From assembly GCA_000997385.1 (NCBI GenBank), contig LCBT01000006.1, forward strand, positions 1-48,308: 48,308 nucleotides of DNA, written 5' to 3'. Shown piece by piece: positions 32,165 to 40,195 of the stretch. The first letter of the stretch is position 1; the number at the start of each line of letters is the position of its first letter. A program made the translations under genes and the position numbers. The DNA comes from Candidatus Daviesbacteria bacterium GW2011_GWA1_41_61. GTDB taxonomy: Bacteria; Patescibacteriota; Microgenomatia; Daviesbacterales; UBA10151. The notes under the pieces were generated by a model. The model saw only the letters and a program-made list of their open reading frames with translations. It did not search any database and had not been told where the DNA came from.

Positions 32165-32437
32165 ATGGAGACCCAAGATCAATATTGTCATATAATTACC
32201 GACTTAATCAAAAAGCAGATGGTCATGCTGGGGCCTAATGTTGCTTTAGGTCAGGTCAGAAGGGTGGAAGGTTTAAAGGTATCTGATGAGGGAGTGGTAG
32301 TTGAGCTTACCGGGGATCCTCAGGCAGTTTTGTCAGCTGTGGCCCGTCAGTATATGGCTTTATCCGGGGCTATTGCCCAAATGACTTTGGAATCAGTCAT
32401 TGCCCAATATCCCGACGTTAAGATGCCGTCAAGCTAA
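32165..32437 (+). CDS. Conserved-looking small protein, function unknown
   Basis: This 90-residue protein is not recognised. It has a helical first third (DQYCHIITDLIKKQMVMLG), a central beta-type segment (VRRVEGLKVSDEGVVVELTG) and two further helices (PQAVLSAVARQYMALSG, AQMTLESVIAQYP). No membrane segment or catalytic motif is seen. It sits 8 nt after the response regulator and 22 nt before a small membrane protein, so a role in the same signalling unit is likely but unproven. The regular codon pattern and tight spacing argue that it is real. Confidence 0.65.
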   Translation: METQDQYCHIITDLIKKQMVMLGPNVALGQVRRVEGLKVSDEGVVVELTGDPQAVLSAVARQYMALSGAIAQMTLESVIAQYPDVKMPSS

Positions 32438-32459
32438 CAAAAGGAAGTAGTAATAAAAG

Positions 32460-32750
32460 ATGGTCAGTTTGTCAGAGGTTTTACAATGGATTGCCGTCTC
32501 CTTAGCCTTTTTGGTGAGTCTTTTAACCCTTTATAATGCTGCCAGGCTACGGCAGGGGATTCTAGCCGTCTCTACAGTGTCCTTTGGTTTGGGAATGCTT
32601 TCTTTATCCATGGGGTTTTTACTGGCTATCTCTCCATCCTGGGCTGATCCGGAAACTATCACTGCAGTAAACTACGCTTTATTTATCCTGGGTTTTTTCC
32701 TTTTAGGGCTTGGTTCCTTCAAAATCTATAAGATGAGCCAAATAAAATAG
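32460..32750 (+). CDS. Small three-helix membrane protein
   Basis: The 96-residue protein has three hydrophobic segments (about 5-27, 33-58 and 68-90) with few charges, and a basic end (KIYKMSQIK). It resembles the short membrane proteins often placed beside histidine kinases, but no family is recognised. A purine-rich AAAAGGAAG lies 14-22 nt upstream. It is the last gene before the kinase, which has its own -10 box. Confidence 0.6.
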   Translation: MVSLSEVLQWIAVSLAFLVSLLTLYNAARLRQGILAVSTVSFGLGMLSLSMGFLLAISPSWADPETITAVNYALFILGFFLLGLGSFKIYKMSQIK

Positions 32751-32792
32751 GCAATACTTCTATTTTCCTCCATATTTTTGTAGACTAAAGAT

Positions 32793-34457
32793 ATGGATCC
32801 GTTGGCATTAGTCTTAATACTGGGGGGAAATCTGATCCTGCTGGGAGTTTTCCTCTGGTATTTTAAAAAATCACAGGCAGCCATCCTCAAACGCAACGAA
32901 GAAGCTGAAAAGGGGGAGAGAGAGCTTAAACGCCGGGTTTTAGAGCTCCAACTTCTGAGGTCTTTAGGGGAAAGGGCTGGTTATTCACTCGATTTCCGCA
33001 AAATTTTAGAAGTGGTGACTGATAGCCTGGAGGGCATTGTCCCATTTTCCACTGTTTCTTATCTGCTTTTGGGAGTTGAGGGCAGAGTGATCTCCCGGAT
33101 TCATGTTGAAGAGGCTGTCTGCCGGAGCTTTTTGGATCAAGTCCGCTTACAAATGCTTCAGGCTTTTTCCACCATGTTGGGCCGGGAGCTTCAAGAAAGT
33201 CTGGTGGATGAAACCCTTTCCGGTACCGCCTTAGATGACCGGTTAAACTTAGCGGTAGGCTCATTTTTTAACTTACCCATAGTCGTGGGAGGACAGATCA
33301 TAGGTCTGGTAAATGTCTCTTCCCCACTAAAGGGCCTTTATGCTGATGAGGAGACAGCGATTTTATATACCATCTTAAACCAGGTTTCTTCCCAGGCCAC
33401 TAAGCTCTATCAAGTGGTGGAGAATGAAAAAAGAAAACTTTCGGCCATGGTTTCTTCTTTAAGCGATGGTGTTGTGATGGTTGACCCAAGGCTTCATATC
33501 TTGGTTTGCAACCTGGCAGCTCGGGCCATGTTTAATTTAGAAGGAGAGTTTCATCTATGGGAGATTTTTCCAGCTTTGGGTAAAGAGACTGATTTAAAAG
33601 GGGCCCTAAAGCAGGCTTTAGAGCAGCAAAATCTGGTAAAGCTGTCTGAAGTAGAGATTAACGGGAAAGCTATTCAAATTGATGTCGAGCCGGTAAAAGA
33701 TAGATTTGGTTACCTTCTGGGAGCGGTGATCGTTTTTCATGATATAACAGCTCAAAAACAACTGGAAACTTTGCGGGAGAGTTTTACGGCGATGATGGTT
33801 CATGAACTGAGAACCCCCTTAACTACTATTTTCTACAGTACTAATATGATATTAAGTGACTTTGAGAAGTTGCCTTTAAAGGATTTGCAGGGGAATATTG
33901 AGATTATAAAGTCTTCGGCCACTAATATGTTAGGTTTGGTCAACGATCTTTTGGATGTGGCCCGGATCGATGCCGGGAGATTTGAAGTAGTCAAAAAAGA
34001 GGATAGCCTACAGAATTTGTTAGAGGAAAAAGCGGCTGTTTTTAAGTCGCTGGTCGATGGCAAAAACTTAAAACTGACGGTGGAGATTGATCAGGATCTG
34101 CCTCAGACTTTTCCTTTTGACAGGCGGCGTCTTGGCCAAACCTTGGACAACCTGCTTTCCAATGCTATTAAATATACTGATGCCGGACAGGTTAATCTTA
34201 AAGTTAAAGTAAAAGATGCAGCGGCTTTAGTCTCAGTTTCTGATTCCGGTGATGGTATTAAGAGGGATGATCTGCCCAAACTTTTTTCTAAGTTTGAACA
34301 GTTGGGCAAAGGCAAAACCGGGGAAAGAAGGGGAACAGGACTGGGGTTAGTTATTGCCAAGGGGATTATAGAAGCCCATGGAGGCAAAATCTGGGCAGCA
34401 TCGGCAGGATTGGGCAAGGGAGCAACTTTTAGTTTTACTTTACCCCTTAACTTTTAA
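32793..34457 (+). CDS. Sensor histidine kinase (membrane helix, GAF, PAS, HisKA, HATPase)
   Basis: The 554-residue protein has one N-terminal helix (about 3-23), a coiled segment, a GAF-like domain (about 60-205), a PAS domain (about 215-315) and a full kinase core. The phospho-accepting His is in MVHELRTPLT (near 334). The N box is DNLLSNAIKYT, G1 is SDSGDGIK and G2 is GTGLGLVIAKGI. It lacks a large extracellular sensor, so the signal is probably intracellular and read by the GAF and PAS domains. Its likely target is the receiver at 31746. A TAGACT box ends 6 nt before the ATG, suggesting separate leaderless transcription. Confidence 0.92.
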   Translation: MDPLALVLILGGNLILLGVFLWYFKKSQAAILKRNEEAEKGERELKRRVLELQLLRSLGERAGYSLDFRKILEVVTDSLEGIVPFSTVSYLLLGVEGRVISRIHVEEAVCRSFLDQVRLQMLQAFSTMLGRELQESLVDETLSGTALDDRLNLAVGSFFNLPIVVGGQIIGLVNVSSPLKGLYADEETAILYTILNQVSSQATKLYQVVENEKRKLSAMVSSLSDGVVMVDPRLHILVCNLAARAMFNLEGEFHLWEIFPALGKETDLKGALKQALEQQNLVKLSEVEINGKAIQIDVEPVKDRFGYLLGAVIVFHDITAQKQLETLRESFTAMMVHELRTPLTTIFYSTNMILSDFEKLPLKDLQGNIEIIKSSATNMLGLVNDLLDVARIDAGRFEVVKKEDSLQNLLEEKAAVFKSLVDGKNLKLTVEIDQDLPQTFPFDRRRLGQTLDNLLSNAIKYTDAGQVNLKVKVKDAAALVSVSDSGDGIKRDDLPKLFSKFEQLGKGKTGERRGTGLGLVIAKGIIEAHGGKIWAASAGLGKGATFSFTLPLNF

Positions 34458-34464
34458 CCTCTGC

Positions 34465-34493
34465 TTGCCTGTACCTAGCTTCTAGATTAAAAT
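34465..34493 (+). promoter_or_regulatory. Promoter TTGCCT-N17-TAAAAT
   Basis: The -10 ends at 34493. An ATG at 34494 directly abuts it and cannot be transcribed whole, whereas the next ATG at 34500 is 6 nt downstream. Confidence 0.65.
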
Positions 34494-34499
34494 ATGTTT

Positions 34500-35429
34500 A
34501 TGAGTAACTTTAGGTTTTGGGGGACGATAATCTCAGCTTTGGTCTTGGGGCTGATAGGTTATTTTCTGGGTGGGATCTTTCCTTCCTTCTCCGGTCAGAC
34601 CAGATATTTTCTTTCTCTACTTGGAGTTTTAATTGGGCTATTGACCTTTTCTCAGCTTACTGCCTGGGTGATTAGAACAGCCACCCATCTGGCAGCTGAA
34701 ATGGTGGTTAAAATTGCTTCCGAGGTAATAAACCAATTTACTCACTTAGCTTCCCGGGGCTGGTCACTTCTGCCTTCTACTCCTTTGAAGCCCAGTAGTT
34801 CAAATTCTGATTTTCAAAGTGTACAGAAAGGGTTGCAGGGAGCAGTCATTTTGGACACCTCAAGTATTATTGACGGGCGGGTTTTGGATGTCGTCAAAAG
34901 CGGTTTTATCTCCGGCATATTGTTGGTGCCAAATTTTGTGTTGATTGAGCTGCAACAGGTGGCTGATTCGGCAGACAGCTTAAAAAGAGCCCGGGGAAGG
35001 CGCGGGTTTGAGGTCATTGAGCATTTAAAAAAAGTGGAAGGGGTTAAACTGGAAATTTGGGATAAAGATTTAGCCGGTAAAATTGTTGATGATAAATTAA
35101 TCCGTTTAGGCAAGATTTTACATGGACGTATTTTAACTTGTGATTTTAACCTTAACCGGGTGGCTTCTTTAAGCGGGGTAAGGGTTTTAAACCTCAACGA
35201 ACTCTCCAATGCTCTAAAGGCTTTACCTATTCCAGGGGAGAAGTTGGAGATTAAGATTGTCCATCAGGGTAAAGACAAAAATCAGGGAGTAGGATATTTA
35301 TCTGATGGGACCATGGTAGTAGTTAAAGAGGCAGTCGCTTTTATGGGGCAAGAAGTGGAAGTAGAAGTCAGTAAGATTATCCAGGGTCCCGCTGGAAGAA
35401 TGATCTTCGGTGTTGTAAGTAGAGAGTAG
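34500..35429 (+). CDS. Membrane-anchored PIN-TRAM domain protein (YacL-like)
   Basis: From the ATG at 34500 the protein has 309 residues. Two or three membrane helices (about 6-25, 37-58) precede a PIN nuclease domain (about 112-235). PIN acidic residues are seen in ILDTSSIIDGR, FVLIELQQVAD, DDKLIRLG and TCDFNLN. A TRAM domain (about 245-307), an RNA-binding beta barrel, ends the protein. This is the order of the Bacillus YacL family, thought to act on structured RNA at the membrane. The start is set by the promoter. A DnaA-box-bearing gene-poor region follows. Confidence 0.88.
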   Translation: MSNFRFWGTIISALVLGLIGYFLGGIFPSFSGQTRYFLSLLGVLIGLLTFSQLTAWVIRTATHLAAEMVVKIASEVINQFTHLASRGWSLLPSTPLKPSSSNSDFQSVQKGLQGAVILDTSSIIDGRVLDVVKSGFISGILLVPNFVLIELQQVADSADSLKRARGRRGFEVIEHLKKVEGVKLEIWDKDLAGKIVDDKLIRLGKILHGRILTCDFNLNRVASLSGVRVLNLNELSNALKALPIPGEKLEIKIVHQGKDKNQGVGYLSDGTMVVVKEAVAFMGQEVEVEVSKIIQGPAGRMIFGVVSRE

Positions 35430-35433
35430 TCAG

Positions 35434-35442
35434 TTATCCACA
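35434..35442 (+). other. Perfect DnaA box (TTATCCACA) beside an AT-rich stretch
   Basis: A consensus DnaA box is followed 16 nt later by a second imperfect one (TTGTCCACC on the minus strand, about 35456-35464). An AT-rich region of about 150 bp (35490-35640) comes next. No dnaA or dnaN gene lies nearby, so an origin is only a possibility. Confidence 0.35.
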
Positions 35443-35583
35443 TCAGTTAAATTCCGGTGGACAAGAAAAATTACCCGCTTTATTTAGATTGTTCTAATAC
35501 TCTTTTTGTATATTAATACCCTCTTTAAAAAACTACAAGACATATAAATTTTAGCATTAAAATTCCTATAGGACTTAAAAACA

Positions 35584-35612
35584 TTGACAAATAATTTTTA
35601 ATGTGGTATTTT
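35584..35612 (+). promoter_or_regulatory. Promoter TTGACA-N17-TATTTT
   Basis: A perfect -35 and a weaker -10 lie at 17 bp. The ATG at 35623 is 10 nt downstream of the -10. Confidence 0.55.
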
Positions 35613-35622
35613 TAAAAAGTCT

Positions 35623-35751
35623 ATGCTTAAAAAAGTCCCCAGAAGAAGTTTAAAAAGGTTAAGACAGAATAAAACTGATCTGTTAACTGAACAAGTAAAA
35701 AAGATTTTTTTAAGCGGTGATCAGGAGTTGATCTTAATGGTTCGGGGTTAA
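35623..35751 (+). CDS. Small basic protein of 42 residues, unknown
   Basis: The frame opens at an ATG placed 10 nt after a promoter -10 box and runs 42 codons to TAA. The N-terminal 17 residues hold eight Lys or Arg (LKKVPRRSLKRLRQNK), suggesting nucleic-acid contact. The rest (LLTEQVKKIFLSGDQELILM) could form an amphipathic helix and a strand. No family is recognised. It is surrounded by AT-rich DNA and a hairpin array. It may be a small regulator or the leftover of a larger gene. Confidence 0.4.
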   Translation: MLKKVPRRSLKRLRQNKTDLLTEQVKKIFLSGDQELILMVRG

Positions 35752-35812
35752 AGTTAAGGCAGATTAGGGAAATAAAGTTGGGGTTTGGTTATGGATAGTT
35801 AGAGGGATGTGA

Positions 35813-36060
35813 TAGCTGGTTAGCTTAAAAATCAGCTAAATAATCAAAAAAAGAGCATTACTACCGCAGACGGTCTCGAATAGCAATGCCCTTTATTAAT
35901 TTCAGAAATATGACTTAGAGCAGTAAAGTCATACCTCTACCTAATACATTTCCATAAATTGGGGTTGTTGTCAACCCCTCATTTTAGAGGAGGTTGGCTT
36001 TTAGGGAGTAGGAGTGGATTGTGTTGGGAACTCATCTAGGGCAGGGATGAGCTCCCAACA
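35813..36060 (+). other. Array of strong hairpins in a gene-poor region
   Basis: Five inverted repeats follow one another: 35813-35838 (TAGCTG/CAGCTA), 35850-35894 (14-nt arms with two mismatches), 35909-35933 (TATGACTT/AAGTCATA), 35961-35978 (GGGGTTG/CAACCCC) and 36022-36060 (14-nt arms with one mismatch). None carries a proper T-tail. Nothing is coded across 35752-36256. They may be a structured RNA, a leader of the surface locus or remnants of mobile palindromes. Confidence 0.55.
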
Positions 36061-36217
36061 GAGTTTGCTGTCTGCTCCTTTTTACTATTTTCTTACAGTA
36101 TTATTGCTCCTCTTTTAACTATGAGCATTAAATTACTATCCTATATAGAGTGTTTTTTAAGATAAAGGGTTAAAAATTAAAAAACATCCAGAGGTATTTT
36201 ATAAGTTCATTGATGGG

Positions 36218-36246
36218 TTGACAATGAGTTCAACCTATAGTACAAT
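36218..36246 (+). promoter_or_regulatory. Promoter TTGACA-N17-TACAAT
   Basis: The -35 is perfect and the -10 is one base off, at 17-bp spacing. The promoter occupies the first codons of the longest reading frame (36218), showing that translation really starts at 36257. Confidence 0.7.
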
Positions 36247-36256
36247 ACACAAAGCT

Positions 36257-37603
36257 ATGAACATAGATAGAGAACCACAAAGCCATCAACCTCAGCCTGA
36301 TTTAAGGATAAGACGTATTACTGCTGCTCATGCATTGAGAGGGTTACTTTTAGCGGCGTTTTTAGGGAACGCTGCGGCTTGTGCTTCTAAACCTCAGGTT
36401 CAAGATGGGGATTCCTGGGTAGGCAAGTCTTATTCCTCTCCCACTCCCGATGATGGATCAATCGATTTAGTACTAGGTTCAGCTAAACGACAACAAGTTA
36501 TTGCAGCTGCCTATGATAATGCCCGTCTTCAAAGTGAAGGTCATAACCCTTGGGACCCGAGCCGTTATATGAATGCCGGTGTAGCTGCTTGTGTGAATAG
36601 TCAAGGGAATATCTTAAGTTATCTTGAGTCCCTTCTTGCTTCTGCGGCAACTACTGCTGAAGCTGCAGGATTGGAGGCAGCTATTGAAACTCCGCAACAA
36701 GTTATTACCTGTATTCAGGGAATAGAAGCCCAAACAGGAAGATCTTTTTTAACTAATCCACAGAAAGCCAGGGAACATGGTTTCACTCCGATTAATGTTA
36801 ACAATCTAAAAGCTGAAGATGTAGTAGTCATTGCCAGTATTAATGATCTACGGGTTGTTACCAACGGTCAAAGCAGGCTGGCTGCTGAGCTTCAAAAAAG
36901 GGGAATAAAGATCAGCTCAGCTGTAGAGGATGCTTTAATAGGATCAAAACAAAGAATAACTTTTAGGGATCCTAACACCGGGGGAGCAAAGGTCTTTATA
37001 GAAACGGTTTTAACTGATTTACAAAGAGTAAAAGAGCTCAGGGAAAAAGATGTCACTATTCATGGATCAAATGAACTAAGAGCCATTATTGTTGACAAAC
37101 CAACGGATCAAATATTCCCTGTGTCTCTTGGTACTCCGGAGAATAAGAAAGAAGATTGTGATAATGTCGGTGTTCCAGAAGGGATAACTCCTGCAGTAAC
37201 TCCAGTTCCTGAGCAGCCAACTCCTACTAATACACCCAGGCCAACAACTCCTCCTCAAGCTCCAGTAGAGACTCCGACTACAAGAGCAACTATTGCTCCC
37301 CAGCCACCTCAAGCAACAGCCACTCCTGGGTTGGGTCCCACTGATACTCCTCAACCGGTAGCTACAAGAATACCAACTGAAACACCAATAACCCCTGAAG
37401 CTCCTAAAACAGTTACTCCAAGGCCTACTATCCAACCTCAACCTCCTCAACCCACTGCTACTATGGGAGGATCATCTGCTACTGAAACACCACAATTAGT
37501 AGCTACAACAATACCAACTGAAACACCAATAACATCCACAACAGAACAAACGCCGGTAACTGTCAGTACGCCAAGAGCAACTACCGCACCAAGCGGTAAT
37601 TAA
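36257..37603 (+). CDS. Secreted or lipoprotein-like protein with Pro/Thr-rich C-terminus
   Basis: From the ATG at 36257 the protein has 448 residues. A basic segment (DLRIRRITAAHALR) leads into a hydrophobic stretch ending GNAAACASKP at about residues 36-45, which resembles a lipoprotein signal with Cys, though the lipobox is not perfect. Residues about 50-300 are a soluble domain (KRQQVIAAAYDNARLQSEGH) of unknown fold. The last 140 or so residues are Pro/Thr repeats (ATRIPTETPITPE, ATTIPTETPITST) typical of wall-spanning stalks. It is the first gene of the surface locus and is followed by a terminator-free 32-nt gap and a strong Shine-Dalgarno site. Confidence 0.7.
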   Translation: MNIDREPQSHQPQPDLRIRRITAAHALRGLLLAAFLGNAAACASKPQVQDGDSWVGKSYSSPTPDDGSIDLVLGSAKRQQVIAAAYDNARLQSEGHNPWDPSRYMNAGVAACVNSQGNILSYLESLLASAATTAEAAGLEAAIETPQQVITCIQGIEAQTGRSFLTNPQKAREHGFTPINVNNLKAEDVVVIASINDLRVVTNGQSRLAAELQKRGIKISSAVEDALIGSKQRITFRDPNTGGAKVFIETVLTDLQRVKELREKDVTIHGSNELRAIIVDKPTDQIFPVSLGTPENKKEDCDNVGVPEGITPAVTPVPEQPTPTNTPRPTTPPQAPVETPTTRATIAPQPPQATATPGLGPTDTPQPVATRIPTETPITPEAPKTVTPRPTIQPQPPQPTATMGGSSATETPQLVATTIPTETPITSTTEQTPVTVSTPRATTAPSGN

Positions 37604-37635
37604 AATTAAGGATATTTTGAAGGGAGGTGAGACAA

Positions 37636-38700
37636 ATGTTTAAGATTAATTATAAAAAAATATTTATCATTGGTTTTATTGGTTTAAGCATTTTTTTCTT
37701 ATTATCTAAGGCCTATACAGCTTATGCATTAGCTCGGCTTGCTGGAGGAGACTTCATGCAAGCTTTTAACAACACTACTCAAGAAGGTACATGGAGAGAT
37801 CCAATAAGTGCCAGACCAGGGGAAGTTGTGGAATTTAGGATTGTAGCTAAAAATGACGGTGATCAACCAGCAAATCATGTTCAGGTTTGGGGTAGTACTA
37901 CTGGCCAGGTACCCCAAGGCCCAGCAAAACAGTTGGTAATCACCGGTAAAATAGCTACCTCAAGTTTTGGAGGTAATGAAGTTACTGATACTGCTACTGT
38001 CAATATTATTGGCGATGTTCCACAAGGATTAAGATATTTTGCTGGGCATGCCAGGATAAACGCGATGACAGATAAATTTAATTGTCCGAACACTTGTCCA
38101 ATTGGTGATGAAGTTTTAGGAGGAATTGATGTGGGAACTGTTCAGCCGGGAGATTTTGTTGAAGTAACTTTTAAAGCTCATGTTACTAATGTTCAACCAA
38201 CTCCTACACCAACAGTGACACCGACTGCAACGCCTACTGTCACTCCTACGGTGAGTCCAACTGTTACGCCGACTGTGACTGTGACGCCGACTGTGTCTCC
38301 GACAGTCACTGTTACCCCAACGGTAACACCAACTGTCAGTGTGACTCAGGCTCCTGGGCAACAGGTTACAGTAAATTGTCCGGAGGGACAGATTAAGGTA
38401 GTCAGCGGTAACACTATTGTCTGTGTAGTAGTTCAACAGAACCAAAGCCAAAGTCAGACCGTTAACCAAGATGTTTCTCAAAAAACTGGTGACGTTAATG
38501 TAACTGTACCAACTCCTCAACCTGGACAGGTGCAGGGAGTAACCACCTTACCGAAGACCGGTTTACCGATAGCAGCTTGGGCTCTTTCCGGACTGCTTCC
38601 TCTGGGAGTAGGACTGAAGAGGTTTGGTGGATCAAAAGATGATCAAAAAGAAACTGCCAAATTCTTATGGCAGAGACGTCAGTTTCTTAAAAAAGATTAA
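37636..38700 (+). CDS. Surface protein with Thr/Pro stalk and LPKTG tail
   Basis: From the ATG at 37636, preceded by GGGAGGTGA, the protein has 354 residues. A signal-type helix (about 10-30) is followed by a DUF11-like beta domain (about 35-185, RPGEVVEFRIVAKNDGDQPA). A long (Thr-Pro-Thr-Val) repeat stalk (about 188-240) comes next, then a Gln-rich segment. The end has TLPKTGLPIAAWALSGLLPLG near residue 308 in two parts: an LPxTG-like motif, then a hydrophobic helix and basic residues. Unlike classical sorting signals it continues about 25 residues with FLWQRRQFLKKD. The same tail is found on the protein at 40196. Confidence 0.8.
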   Translation: MFKINYKKIFIIGFIGLSIFFLLSKAYTAYALARLAGGDFMQAFNNTTQEGTWRDPISARPGEVVEFRIVAKNDGDQPANHVQVWGSTTGQVPQGPAKQLVITGKIATSSFGGNEVTDTATVNIIGDVPQGLRYFAGHARINAMTDKFNCPNTCPIGDEVLGGIDVGTVQPGDFVEVTFKAHVTNVQPTPTPTVTPTATPTVTPTVSPTVTPTVTVTPTVSPTVTVTPTVTPTVSVTQAPGQQVTVNCPEGQIKVVSGNTIVCVVVQQNQSQSQTVNQDVSQKTGDVNVTVPTPQPGQVQGVTTLPKTGLPIAAWALSGLLPLGVGLKRFGGSKDDQKETAKFLWQRRQFLKKD

Positions 38701-38732
38701 CCTGGTTTAGGCCAAATCAAGGTTTTAAAAAG

Positions 38733-38772
38733 GCGGCGCTTCTAAAGCAGACGGACGAGGCGCCGCTTTTTT
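38733..38772 (+). terminator. Intrinsic terminator with GC-rich stem
   Basis: GCGGCGC (38733-38739) pairs with GCGCCGC (38760-38766), followed by six T residues. It closes the two-gene surface unit. Confidence 0.8.
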
Positions 38773-38864
38773 GTGGTGTTTTACGCAGCGGATCTTATCT
38801 TCTTGCCTGTTTCTTACCCCATATTTGTTATCTTCTTAACCTAGAGTATTAAATTACTTAGGAT

Positions 38865-40184
38865 ATGGAAAGGGAAATTTTGGCAACTGAAAAAGAGTTG
38901 GAGAGGGTGGAAGATAGATTACCAGATAAGACTGAGATGCTGCCTGCTAAAGCTTGGGGGAGATGGCGGTGGAGGCAGATATTCTACCGGAGCGGCCTAA
39001 CTACTTTGGCTCTAGGAGCGGGACTGGGTACTGCCAGTTTGCTGCACCGCGGGTCTTCAGCTCGCGCTGAAGTTTTATCTCATAACGGGAATTGTGAAGT
39101 GGCAGTCCAGGTTGTTGGGGTGCGGTTTGTCAACCAGGTAGGAGATCCGGATATCCTTGATGTAGGTGACCAAATAGTGGGAAGAGCGGGAAACTTTACC
39201 GCTTTTATTTTAACCCCTGGTGGTCAAGTTTTAAGGACGGTGTTTGTGGGAAGTGACGGTGTGGATACCACATCGAGGTTTAATCGCCGCTGTGATACTA
39301 CAGGAGATAATGGTCAGCCGGCAGTCTCACTGCAGCTTCGGACTGATCAAAGCGGGAGGAATTTACCTTTTACGGTGGAGGATCATAATGCCAGGAGGGT
39401 TTTTGTGGGCCGGGAAGTTGAGGGAGGCGCAGTTTTAGTACCAACTCCAGCCATTCCTGTGGCTACACCTATCGTCACGCCTGCAAAGATTCCAACGCCT
39501 GGGGGAGCGAGAGGTCCAGAAACAGTAGTGCCTGCTGATTGGTGGAGATGGTTGCTGGTAGCAGCAACTGTGGTGACTTTAGGAGCGATAGGTGCTTGGG
39601 CTTGGAACCGACACGAGGAAGAGGAGAAAAGGAGAAGGGCAGCCGCTCCGCCGCCACCGCCTCCAGAACCGCCGCCTCCAGCTGGCCCTGCTCAACCTCA
39701 GCCGGTTCAGCCTCCGGCAGCCGGGGCTCCACAACCTGTTCCAGAGCATGAACATCCAATTGTGCAGCGGAGACTGGAAGAGTTGCACAGAGATTTCATA
39801 GGTCATGCGCACAGAATCCAAAATATTGAAAGCACTTTAAGACGTCAGCCGCAGAGAGCCGCGGAAGCAACACCGCCTGCTCCGCAACAACCCCCGGATG
39901 AGGGAGAGGTTCCTCCTCCAGTCCCAGCCAGGGTGGAGGAGAGAGAAGCTGGACCCGAGGCGCCAAGAGAAGAACAACCACCGGCAGAAGCTTTGGAAAG
40001 GCCCCAGGCAAGGCCAAGAAGGAGGCAGCGTCTGAGAGTGGCCCGAGTAGAACAACTGGTAGTCAGAATTGATCCTGAGATGGCAGAAGCCCTGGAAAGG
40101 ATGGAAACTGCCGAAGGCAGAGAACATCCTCAGTTACATGTCGAAGAACATCATGAGGAACCTAGAGAAGAAAGGAGGGATTAA
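38865..40184 (+). CDS. Bitopic membrane protein with Pro-rich charged cytoplasmic region
   Basis: The 439-residue protein is unrecognised. A charged N-terminus with RWRWRQ precedes a first hydrophobic segment (about 44-62) and an outside domain (about 68-190, CEVAVQVVGVRFVNQ, TVFVGSDGVDTTSRF) with two Cys. A short linker and a second helix (about 226-246, WWRWLLVAATVVTLGAIGAW) follow. The remaining 190 residues are rich in Pro, Glu, Arg and Gln (runs of Pro at 263-275) with a short coiled-coil-like stretch (RRLEELHRDFIGHAHRIQ). Base composition is visibly more G+C-rich than its neighbours. The C-terminal part probably lies in the cytoplasm. Its place between two LPxTG-tailed proteins suggests an envelope-organising role. 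Confidence 0.65.
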   Translation: MEREILATEKELERVEDRLPDKTEMLPAKAWGRWRWRQIFYRSGLTTLALGAGLGTASLLHRGSSARAEVLSHNGNCEVAVQVVGVRFVNQVGDPDILDVGDQIVGRAGNFTAFILTPGGQVLRTVFVGSDGVDTTSRFNRRCDTTGDNGQPAVSLQLRTDQSGRNLPFTVEDHNARRVFVGREVEGGAVLVPTPAIPVATPIVTPAKIPTPGGARGPETVVPADWWRWLLVAATVVTLGAIGAWAWNRHEEEEKRRRAAAPPPPPPEPPPPAGPAQPQPVQPPAAGAPQPVPEHEHPIVQRRLEELHRDFIGHAHRIQNIESTLRRQPQRAAEATPPAPQQPPDEGEVPPPVPARVEEREAGPEAPREEQPPAEALERPQARPRRRQRLRVARVEQLVVRIDPEMAEALERMETAEGREHPQLHVEEHHEEPREERRD

Positions 40185-40195
40185 GGTGAGTGAAG

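Noticed and set aside
34494-34499. ATG at 34494 as the PIN-TRAM start
   Set aside because: It abuts the -10 box, so it would lie upstream of the transcription start; 34500 fits the spacing of other leaderless genes.
34103-35209. Antisense ORFs across the histidine kinase and PIN-TRAM genes
   Set aside because: They mirror well-supported genes and have no domain signatures.
35850-36060. Hairpins considered as integron attC sites or tmRNA
   Set aside because: No integrase, no R/L box pattern and no tRNA-like ends are seen; the hairpins differ from each other.
36218-36256. TTG at 36218 as start of the lipoprotein-like gene
   Set aside because: The TTG is the first part of a perfect TTGACA -35 box whose -10 follows at 17 bp, so translation must start later (36257).
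38116-38520. Repeats in the Thr/Pro/Val stalk considered as a CRISPR array
   Set aside because: The unit is about 6-12 nt, is read in frame as Thr-Pro-Thr-Val and has no spacers. No CRISPR array or cas gene is seen in the window.
39475-40127. Several overlapping frames inside the 38865-40184 gene
   Set aside because: The Pro/Arg-rich, G+C-rich DNA leaves all frames open; only the frame with the two membrane helices and upstream signals is supported.
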